Shown here in pieces: positions 57,817 to 64,000 of a stretch of DNA of 64,000 bases. The translations under genes and the position numbers were made by a program. This stretch comes from an uncultured Eubacteriales bacterium (GTDB taxonomy: Bacteria; Bacillota; Clostridia; Oscillospirales; UBA644): assembly GCA_959604355.1 (NCBI GenBank), contig CAUHAO010000003.1:66789-130788 (forward strand), in the 5' to 3' direction. How positions within the stretch are numbered: the first letter of the stretch is position 1; each line of letters begins with the position of its first letter. Below the pieces are notes generated by a model. It was given only the letters and a program-made list of their open reading frames with translations, was not told the origin of the DNA and did no database searches.

Positions 57817-57845
57817 TTGATTTGTCAATTTGTATATGTTAAAAT
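57817..57845 (+). promoter_or_regulatory. Sigma-A promoter of the sortase genes
   Basis: TTGATT (57817-57822) and TAAAAT (57840-57845), 17 bases apart, followed by CGGAGG before the ATG at 57889. Confidence 0.75.
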
Positions 57846-57888
57846 GGAATTGTTAAAAGTGTAAATTAAAGTTCGTACGGAGGCTAAT

Positions 57889-59358
57889 ATGAAAACTAAA
57901 GCCATTAAAGCTCTTTCCTTTATTATGGCGATGCTGATGTGTCTTGCCGTTTTCGCAGGATGCAAAGATACCGTCGATGACGGAAAGATCAAATCTGTGA
58001 AACTCAATCTTTCAGAATATAAATTTTCCGATTATGATTCAAAAATCCAGCTCGTTGCGATCGTTAGTCCGGAAGGCGCGTCTGAGGACAGTCTCGTCTG
58101 GACGAGCGAGGACGACTCTGTTGCCGCGGTCGACTCCAATCATAAGGTCTATCCTGTCGGAAACGGTTCAACTTTCATAACCGTCGCGACGGAAGACGGG
58201 ATGCATGTCGCAAGATGCAAAATAACCGTAAGTGTTGAGGAATCGACCGCAGATATCACGACCCCCGTGAGCGGCGTCATCCTTGATATCACCGAATTTA
58301 CATTCAAAGGTACCGGTGACAGCGTACAAATTGAAGCGTCAGTTACTCCTTTCGGGGCTACCAATAAGACCATTCTGTGGTCAACGTCCGACCCCTCGGT
58401 CGCTACCGTTGACGCCGGTGGTAAAGTGACTGCAGTCAAAAAGGGCACTGCAACTATAACCGCAACTACTGCCGACGGTGGCTTTACCGCATCCTGTGTC
58501 ATCACTATTTCTTCTTCTGCGGAAGCGACTGTTCCTACTGAAAAGCCGATTGTTATTAAAGACGTCGAGATAGACAAAGACGGATATCTCATCAGCGATA
58601 AGCTTCAGTCGTATAAGGCAAAGAATCCCGATTGCGTTGCATGGATCGTCATTCCCGGCACGAACATAAATTTCGCCGTCGCTCAACCCTCTGCAAATAA
58701 GGATGAAGACTATTATCTGACTCATGATATTAACGGCAAGTCATATCAGTGGGGCGCGGCATATACGAAAAACAGCACCCTGCGCGACCTCGGCTACATT
58801 TACGAGCAAAACACCGTCATATACGGTCATGCCGGCGGCACTAAGGTTTTCGACCAGCTTGAGGACGTTACGAGAACACAGTCCTGGTTCAATAAAGAAA
58901 GCAACCGATACGTCTACCTGAATACCATGAAAGAAGAAACCGTATGGCAGGTATTTGCTTGCTATTACACCGACAGCGATAAAAACTACTACATTCAGTC
59001 CGACTGGTACATAAGTGAAGCGGAAGAAGCGGCGAAACGTTCGAAACTGACACTTTCGGAGCAGATGCAGCTCATAAGTGACAAAGGCAAATACAAGGAA
59101 TTCCGTCATGACGGAGTGGCGTTTGCGGAATACATGAATAACTGGAGAAGCAGGATGCTTTCTTCCTATACTGATTCCAATACGGGATTTTCCGCTGCCG
59201 CGGCAGCAGCTCTTAAAAGCAGAAGTTACGGCGTGAGCATTTCCTCCGACGATAAAGTTCTTACACTTTCGACCTGTGCCGACAGCAGCGGTCCCGTACG
59301 CTACGTTCTTTGTGCGAAGCTTATACAGAGCAGACCGCGCACTTCAAGACCCCAGTAA
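57889..59358 (+). CDS. Sortase B-like lipoprotein with two Ig-like (Big2) domains
   Basis: The 489-residue protein has a lipoprotein signal (lipobox FAGC, Cys25), two Big2-type domains (about residues 34-114 and 128-206, each with SVAAVD- or SVATVD-type and GTATITATT-like motifs), and a C-terminal class B sortase. Catalytic residues are His314 (VIYGHAG), Cys463 (LTLSTCAD) and Arg471 (VRYVL). Sortases normally have an N-terminal membrane helix; a lipid anchor plus Ig domains is unusual. A second sortase follows 66 bases later. Substrates may be the NPDTSD-bearing proteins at 10.5-13 kb. Confidence 0.9.
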   Translation: MKTKAIKALSFIMAMLMCLAVFAGCKDTVDDGKIKSVKLNLSEYKFSDYDSKIQLVAIVSPEGASEDSLVWTSEDDSVAAVDSNHKVYPVGNGSTFITVATEDGMHVARCKITVSVEESTADITTPVSGVILDITEFTFKGTGDSVQIEASVTPFGATNKTILWSTSDPSVATVDAGGKVTAVKKGTATITATTADGGFTASCVITISSSAEATVPTEKPIVIKDVEIDKDGYLISDKLQSYKAKNPDCVAWIVIPGTNINFAVAQPSANKDEDYYLTHDINGKSYQWGAAYTKNSTLRDLGYIYEQNTVIYGHAGGTKVFDQLEDVTRTQSWFNKESNRYVYLNTMKEETVWQVFACYYTDSDKNYYIQSDWYISEAEEAAKRSKLTLSEQMQLISDKGKYKEFRHDGVAFAEYMNNWRSRMLSSYTDSNTGFSAAAAAALKSRSYGVSISSDDKVLTLSTCADSSGPVRYVLCAKLIQSRPRTSRPQ

Positions 59359-59374
59359 AAGATCCGGAACAATA

Positions 59375-59401
59375 TATGCGGTCTGCATGGCGGACCGCAT
59401 A
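59375..59401 (+). other. Intergenic hairpin between the two sortase genes
   Basis: TATGCGGTC/GACCGCATA stem, no T run. It may process or stabilise the message or weakly terminate it. Confidence 0.5.
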
Positions 59402-59424
59402 ATGTTTAAAGAAGGGATTAGATT

Positions 59425-60498
59425 TTGAGCCGAAGAGGAAAGCATTTTAAGAAGTCGAAATTCGAAAAAGCATATACGCTGAAATCCCGAAACTGCCTTT
59501 TGAGATATATCATTCTTGCTTTAAGCATTACGGTTTTTGTCGCCGCGACATACAAAGTGTCCGAGCATTTTATAAACAATGCGAAAACCGAAAAGGAGCT
59601 CGAGAGACTCCGGGAACTCCGCGGTACTGAAGAAGATCCCACACAGACGCCCACGGACCTTCCGACAGAGCCTGTTATCATCATAAATCCCACGGAGCCT
59701 CCGACTCGGGAATCCACGGACGATCCGACAGAACCTCATACACAGTCGTCGACAGAAAAACCGACGCAGGTCCCGACGGAAAATCCTACCCAGGGATCGA
59801 CAGAAAAGCCTACGTCGTATAAAGACCTGCTTAACTGGAAAACTCATCCTGACAATATCAACCTTGATGAAATACCTTATCTGAACGTGAGTAGCAAAAC
59901 GCTTGCTGATCTTAAGCAGCAGAATGACGATACCGTTGCGTGGATATATGTGCCCGGTCCGTCGAAAAAGACCGTAAGAGGTCTGCCGATAGATTCTCCC
60001 GTCGTTCAGAGCGATGATAATAATTATTATCTTTCGCATGACTTCAATAAAAAGTCCAACGAAAACGGCTGGGTATATATGGATTATCGCTGCAGCACCG
60101 ATATAATGAAGAATTATAACACGATTTTTTATGCTCATGCGCGCAGTTATAAGATGTTCGGAGGCTTGAAATATCTTAATGAGCAGTCTCAGTGGTATAA
60201 TTACGGCTACAACCATTTTATCCGTATCTCTACCCCCGAATATGACACCGTTTGGCAGATATTCTCATGGTACGAAACCACGACGGATTTCAATTATATC
60301 AAGACCTATTTTGCTTCCGGCAGCGAATTTGTGACCTTCTGCAACACCGTCCAGAACAAGAATCAGCTTAAAGGCTACCTTACGGAATTTGAATTCAAGC
60401 CCGATGACTCTATAATAACCCTATCCACCTGTAAGGGCTCCGATAAAAACGTTCGCGTCGCTGTCCACGCAAAACTTGTAAAGTATATCAAACGCTGA
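59425..60498 (+). CDS. Sortase B-like protein with TPE-rich stalk
   Basis: The 357-residue protein has a basic N-terminus, one membrane helix (about residues 25-44), a Thr/Pro/Glu-rich stalk (70-130) and a class B sortase domain. Catalytic residues are His238 (FYAHAR), Cys336 (TLSTCKG) and Arg344 (NVRVAVHAKL). It should face outward and join surface proteins to peptidoglycan or to each other. The start is TTG behind AGAAGGG; the first residues SRRGKHFKKSK are strongly basic. It lies downstream of the lipoprotein sortase and is probably co-transcribed. Confidence 0.92.
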   Translation: MSRRGKHFKKSKFEKAYTLKSRNCLLRYIILALSITVFVAATYKVSEHFINNAKTEKELERLRELRGTEEDPTQTPTDLPTEPVIIINPTEPPTRESTDDPTEPHTQSSTEKPTQVPTENPTQGSTEKPTSYKDLLNWKTHPDNINLDEIPYLNVSSKTLADLKQQNDDTVAWIYVPGPSKKTVRGLPIDSPVVQSDDNNYYLSHDFNKKSNENGWVYMDYRCSTDIMKNYNTIFYAHARSYKMFGGLKYLNEQSQWYNYGYNHFIRISTPEYDTVWQIFSWYETTTDFNYIKTYFASGSEFVTFCNTVQNKNQLKGYLTEFEFKPDDSIITLSTCKGSDKNVRVAVHAKLVKYIKR

Positions 60499-60684
60499 AT
60501 CAATGTCAAATATGCCACTCTTCATGCCCCCGATGGTTCAGGTATTGATTTCAGAATTGACCATGTTGATATTCATGAAGATCACAGAAAAATGCTTGAG
60601 TTTTTTCTTGGTTTTGGCGCGGAAACAGAGAAGTTCTGCTTGAAGGCGAGAATTTACCGGCGAAACCCCATAGCTATTATATAG
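60499..60684 (+). pseudogene. Gene remnant after the second sortase
   Basis: Directly after the sortase stop, in the same frame, 61 codons remain open: NVKYATLHAPDGSGIDFR, DHVDIHEDHRKMLEFFLGF, then a TAG. The composition is protein-like but there is no start or ribosome site, and no family was recognised. The rest of 60685-60955 has only short unsupported frames and a short peptide-like stretch before the DMT gene. Confidence 0.35.
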
Positions 60685-60955
60685 CGTTGTCAACGTCGAA
60701 AAAGGCAGAGACATTGTTTCTGCACATTTTCTAAACTTGTGCTTACACTTCCCGAAAGGGTGTCTCATATTGATTTCGTGAATTCAACTTCAACTTGTTT
60801 TCTTTGCTTGAGTATTTCTGAAGGCAAAAAATCAAGGATTTTGAAATTTGAGACTGTATGAGAAATATGATTGAAAACGGAAATGCGGGGCGCGCGCAGA
60901 CAGTAAATTTTGAAGTTTCTGTCAGCGGCATAATTCCTGCTGGTATTGAGTAAAG

Positions 60956-61852
60956 ATGAAATTTTTATTATTGTTTCTTGCCTGCCTCTTTTTCTCTGTG
61001 CAGTTCGTTTTTTCAAAGTCTTATGAACGAAAAACGGCAGATTCAACAGCGGCAAGCCTTTGGTTTATAATCATCGCCGCAGCATCAGGCTGCATTATTT
61101 TTTGGACGGCAAACGGATTCAAACTTGAACTAACTGTCCACGCTTTGATTTGGGCGGCGGTGTATGCTGCGGCAAATGTCGGTTGCAGTATAGGAAATAT
61201 CGCTGCGCTTCGCCGCGGAGATCTTGCAACCGTAACTGTATGGGTATTGCTCGGCGGAACGTTGATTCCAACTCTTTACGGTACGATTATTCTCGGGGAA
61301 CATCTAAGTCTGCTGCATCTGATATCGTTGATTATAATGGTTATTTCTCTTTTCACCGACTTCTTTTTTAAAAGAGAAAAACAAACAGTAAAGGCCCCGA
61401 TCTCTTTTTTCGTATTCTGTTTGATTGCCTTTGCCGGTAACGGATTAGTCAGTGTTGCTACAAAAGCTCATGAAGCCTCTGTTTATGCCATAGACTCGAA
61501 CAGTTTCATAGTTTGGTCTAATATTTTCACTCTCTTATTTTCCATCATATGGCTTATTGCTATACCTCAGAAAAATCGGTTTTCCGGCATGCCCGAAAAA
61601 AAATACCTGCTTAAACCTGTTCTGTTTGCCTGTGCATACACAGTCGCAAACGGAATCGCAAATCTGTTTTCTCTTTCCTGCGCGAAGCAAATGGATTCAA
61701 GCTTACAGTTTCCCGTAATCAGTGCTTCGGTAATTGTGCTCAATACGCTTTCAGGAAGGATCTTCTTTAAAGAAAAACCAAACAGAAGCACGGTTTTGAG
61801 AGTTATACTTTCAGTTATCGGTGTTATATTGTGTGTGTTTGCAAACTCATAA
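60956..61852 (+). CDS. DMT superfamily transporter (EamA type)
   Basis: The 298-residue protein has ten hydrophobic segments in two EamA repeats. The first repeat ends with LRRGDLATVTVWVLLGGTLI and GEHLSLLHLISLIIMVISLF; the second with SVIVLNTLSGRIFFKEKPNR. The substrate is unknown. The upstream region lacks a good ribosome site, and the region is more A+T-rich than the core genes. It precedes an oxidoreductase gene by 57 bases, which may act on the same compound. Confidence 0.88.
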   Translation: MKFLLLFLACLFFSVQFVFSKSYERKTADSTAASLWFIIIAAASGCIIFWTANGFKLELTVHALIWAAVYAAANVGCSIGNIAALRRGDLATVTVWVLLGGTLIPTLYGTIILGEHLSLLHLISLIIMVISLFTDFFFKREKQTVKAPISFFVFCLIAFAGNGLVSVATKAHEASVYAIDSNSFIVWSNIFTLLFSIIWLIAIPQKNRFSGMPEKKYLLKPVLFACAYTVANGIANLFSLSCAKQMDSSLQFPVISASVIVLNTLSGRIFFKEKPNRSTVLRVILSVIGVILCVFANS

Positions 61853-61909
61853 CTTACCCATTCCTATTGATTTATTTTAGAATTAGATTTTGTAAGGAGA
61901 GATTAATGT

Positions 61910-63184
61910 ATGGCAAAGATTAAAATCGGTGTATTCGGTGCGGCAAGAGGTAAAACTATGATTACCCAGTTGTTTAATGATCCGGACGCCGTTCTTGTTG
62001 CGGTCTGTGATAAATATGAGCCCTCACTGCAGAGCGTAAAAGAAGACGCTGAAAAAGTCGGGCTTAAAATTCAGCTTTTTACGGATTTTGATGAATTTAT
62101 TCAATGCGATATGGACGCCGTTGTCCTCGCAAACTATGCAAACGAGCATGCTCCGTTTGCGATTCGTTGTCTTGAGAGCGGACGTCATGTTATGAGTGAA
62201 GTGTTGGCTGTGGCTTCGCTTGCAGAAGCGGCACAGTTAGCTGATGCCGTCGAGAAAAGCGGTAAAATATACACGTTTGCAGAAAACTACTGTTATTTTA
62301 CAACCACCCAGGAAATGCGCAGGCTGTATCAGATGGGGCATCTGGGCGAACTGTATCATGCGGAGGGTGAATATATTCACGATTGCTCCCGTATCTGGCC
62401 GCTTATTACATACGGTCAGCGGAATCATTGGAGAAACAGGTATTACATGTCGTTCTATTGCAGCCACTCTCTTGGTCCGATTCTTTTCGCAACAGGTCTT
62501 CGCCCCGTAAAATGCACAGGGTTCTTCTCCCCGAATGCTCCCGTGCTGAGTTCTATGGGCTATCCGAGTGCTACACATGCAATAATCATTGCAGAGCTTG
62601 AAAACGGTGCGCTTGTTAAGAGCATTAACGGTTATCTGAGACGCAGCCATGAAAGTGTTAACTACCAAATGTACTGTGAAAACGGCTCAATGGAAACAAA
62701 CCGCTGGGATCTTGACGATTTGTATTATTACTACGAGAAAAACGATAATTGCCACGGAAAACTTGAGCATTATAAGCCTATTAACGAGAAGTTTGATGAG
62801 ATTTCGAAAGGCAGAGGACACGGCGGAAGCGACTACTACACTCTTCATTACTTTATCCGGACAATTCTCGGTGATGAAGAAGCAAAAAGAGAAACAGTGG
62901 ACGTTTATACAGCTATAGATATGTGCACCCCCGGTATTCTCGCGTATCGCTCCGTTCTCAACGGAAATGAATCTCAGATCGTTCCCGATTTCCGTGATAA
63001 AGCTGTCAGAGCTCAGTATGCTGACGATCATTTCGGAATGGAAATGAACTGCACCGATCCTAAGTACTCCGCTTATGTGGATAACTCATTTATTCCGGAT
63101 TCGGTCTATGAACATCAGAAGGAACTTTGGCTTGCAGGTCAGCATTATTCTGAATGGGAGCAGTATAGAATAGATAAAAAATAA
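61910..63184 (+). CDS. Gfo/Idh/MocA family oxidoreductase
   Basis: The 424-residue NAD(P)-dependent enzyme has the N-terminal Rossmann motif KIGVFGAARGKTMITQLF, DAVVLANYANEHAPFAIRCL, GRHVMSEVLAV with the usual E-K-P position replaced by SEV, and ENYCYFTTTQEMRRL. The C-terminal part binds substrate. Sugars or inositols are common substrates; none can be assigned. The lack of the EKP lysine is notable (SEV). A strong terminator follows. Confidence 0.9.
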   Translation: MAKIKIGVFGAARGKTMITQLFNDPDAVLVAVCDKYEPSLQSVKEDAEKVGLKIQLFTDFDEFIQCDMDAVVLANYANEHAPFAIRCLESGRHVMSEVLAVASLAEAAQLADAVEKSGKIYTFAENYCYFTTTQEMRRLYQMGHLGELYHAEGEYIHDCSRIWPLITYGQRNHWRNRYYMSFYCSHSLGPILFATGLRPVKCTGFFSPNAPVLSSMGYPSATHAIIIAELENGALVKSINGYLRRSHESVNYQMYCENGSMETNRWDLDDLYYYYEKNDNCHGKLEHYKPINEKFDEISKGRGHGGSDYYTLHYFIRTILGDEEAKRETVDVYTAIDMCTPGILAYRSVLNGNESQIVPDFRDKAVRAQYADDHFGMEMNCTDPKYSAYVDNSFIPDSVYEHQKELWLAGQHYSEWEQYRIDKK

Positions 63185-63197
63185 TATATCCTGATTA

Positions 63198-63236
63198 AAA
63201 GAACAGACATTTCAATTCATGAAATGTCTGTTCTTT
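63198..63236 (+). terminator. Strong intrinsic terminator
   Basis: Perfect 16-base stem AAAGAACAGACATTTC/GAAATGTCTGTTCTTT with a 7-base loop. Confidence 0.92.
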
Positions 63237-63439
63237 CACATACGATGTTTTTTGTGATCGGCAGTATTTTGGTATCACCTTTGACCTTCCGTATTCTCAG
63301 CGTATGGTGTCGATGATTGAAACGGCATGTCGGTACTGTCATTGTGAAAAGGATATTTAAGCTTCACACAGCCTGCGGAGAAAGAATTACAGAGTTTGAC
63401 GGCAGATCAATAAGAAAGTGCAGAGCAATAACCTTGGGA

Positions 63440-63473
63440 ACAGAAAAGGAGCAGCCTCTTTCGGGACTGCTCC
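63440..63473 (-). terminator. Intrinsic terminator of the last gene
   Basis: On the minus strand GGAGCAG/CTGCTCC hairpin followed by TTTTC, about 60 bases after the stop at 63531. The stretch 63237-63439 holds no gene I can support; a short plus-strand frame ending in ETACRYCHCEKDI near 63360 may be a remnant. Confidence 0.8.
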
Positions 63474-63530
63474 AAGTTTCAAAATAAAAGACTTTCTTAT
63501 TCACCCGTGTGGGAAATTTCGGGGGTATAC

Positions 63531-64000
63531 TTAAGTTCGGCTTTCTTTCTTCTTGATGAATATTACGGCTATTCCCGCAAGCATTGCAATCGCCGCGCTG
63601 CTTATGACAGAAGATTTGCATCCGTTCTTATTTCCTCCATCCGTTGTCTGTGTGGGAGGAACTGTAGGTGCGTCAGTGGGCGCAAGCGAGGGGCCTTCCG
63701 TGGGAGCATTTGTCGGCTCTTCGGAAGCCTCGTCTGACGGTTCCTGAGAGGGTTCAGTCGTGGACTCCTCGGAGGGAACCTGCGTCGGTTCTGCAGTCGG
63801 CTCTTCAGTGGTAACTTGGGTCGGCTCTTCGGTAGGCGCCTGTGTGGGTGTCTCTGTAGGCGCCTGGGTCGGAGCTTCGGTAGGCGCCTGGGTCGGAGCT
63901 TCGGTAGGCGCTTGGGTCGGTGCTTCGGTAGGCGCTTGGGTCGGTGCTTCGGTAGGTGGCTCTGTGGGGGCTTCGGTAGGTGGCTCTGTGGGGGCTTCGG
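63531..64000 (-). CDS. Exported protein, C-terminal end with PTE-rich stalk and anchor (5' truncated)
   Basis: The minus strand reads from the window edge through about 115 residues of Pro/Thr/Glu/Gln/Ala repeats (units such as APTEAPTQ and PPTEAPTE), then TTDGGNKNGCKSSV, a hydrophobic helix (ISSAAIAMLAGIAVIFI) and KKKESRT, stop at 63531. The stalk resembles linkers of secreted glycosidases and surface proteins. The catalytic or binding part lies beyond the window. The anchor end lacks an NPxTx or LPxTG motif, so it is probably membrane-held by the helix. Confidence 0.8.
   Translation of the reverse strand, partial: EAPTEPPTEAPTEPPTEAPTQAPTEAPTQAPTEAPTQAPTEAPTQAPTETPTQAPTEEPTQVTTEEPTAEPTQVPSEESTTEPSQEPSDEASEEPTNAPTEGPSLAPTDAPTVPPTQTTDGGNKNGCKSSVISSAAIAMLAGIAVIFIKKKESRT

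Noticed and set aside
63640..64000. CRISPR-like periodic repeats
   Set aside because: The 24-base periodicity encodes a PTE-rich stalk in one open frame; there are no unique spacers.
1..64000. Transfer RNA, ribosomal RNA, tmRNA or insertion sequence in the gaps
   Set aside because: The gaps were read on both strands; no cloverleaf with TTCGA-type arm, rRNA block, or transposase with inverted ends was recognised. A tRNAscan or ISfinder run would be decisive.

Overview
The window reads as a chromosomal segment of a low-to-mid GC Gram-positive anaerobe of the class Clostridia, probably a spore-former of the Ruminococcaceae/Oscillospirales kind. The reasons are a spore cortex-lytic enzyme (SleB) and a YtvI-type membrane protein, many near-perfect TTGACA-N17-TATAAT promoters with strong Shine-Dalgarno sites, sortase B-type enzymes, surface proteins ending in an NPxTx-like motif plus membrane anchor, Thr/Pro/Glu-rich linkers, a split transketolase and NADP-type glutamate dehydrogenase. 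The taxonomic call is inference. I saw no rRNA, tRNA, CRISPR array, phage or insertion sequence.

Layout. 1-7.9 kb: housekeeping genes (aconitase end, smpB, ruvC, mntP, a cation exchanger; on the other strand ispD-mtgA-sugar isomerase-Dabb; then ymdB, rpe and an isochorismatase-fold protein that has lost its catalytic cysteine). 8-10.4 kb: mgtE behind a structured leader, divergent from ylmH. 10.5-17.6 kb: an A+T-richer accessory island on the minus strand, with three intact exported proteins sharing one C-terminal anchor, one broken copy, a lipoprotein, and a secreted metzincin-like protease gene split by an in-frame stop. Two 618-base near-identical blocks (triple hairpin, 5' leader, signal peptide) each stand in front of a different protein body. 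17.6-31.7 kb: flavin reductase, ytvI, fba, alaX, SDR, GNAT, a broken flavodoxin-like gene, gdhA, then recA-recX-rimO-pgsA-cysS-recG. 31.8-38.5 kb: a complete F-type ATP synthase operon (I-like, a, c, b, delta, alpha, gamma, beta, epsilon) whose c subunit carries two carboxylates typical of Na+-coupled rotors and whose epsilon lacks the inhibitory C-terminal domain. 39-46 kb: MATE pump, coiled-coil protein, sialate esterase, U32 peptidase, uracil permease behind an apparent UTP-type attenuator, CBS protein, lipoprotein. 46.2-53.5 kb: HAD phosphatase, pncC, thiI, cysteine desulfurase, rmuC, pcrA on the minus strand. 53.6-57.7 kb: sleB, a small membrane protein, a radical SAM protein and the split transketolase. 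57.9-60.5 kb: two sortase B-like proteins, the first an unusual Ig-domain lipoprotein. 61-64 kb: DMT transporter, Gfo/Idh/MocA oxidoreductase, and the C-terminal end of a large exported protein with a PTE-rich stalk.

Working together: the sortases at 58-60 kb are plausible partners of the anchored proteins at 10.5-13 kb, and a bipartite DNA motif is shared between the first sortase's upstream region and both signal-peptide blocks. ThiI and the adjacent cysteine desulfurase form a tRNA thiolation pair. RecA/RecX/RecG/RuvC/RmuC/PcrA give a rich recombination set. Three 5' leaders (mgtE, uraA, CBS protein) look like cis-acting RNA switches and are the strongest leads for new regulation.
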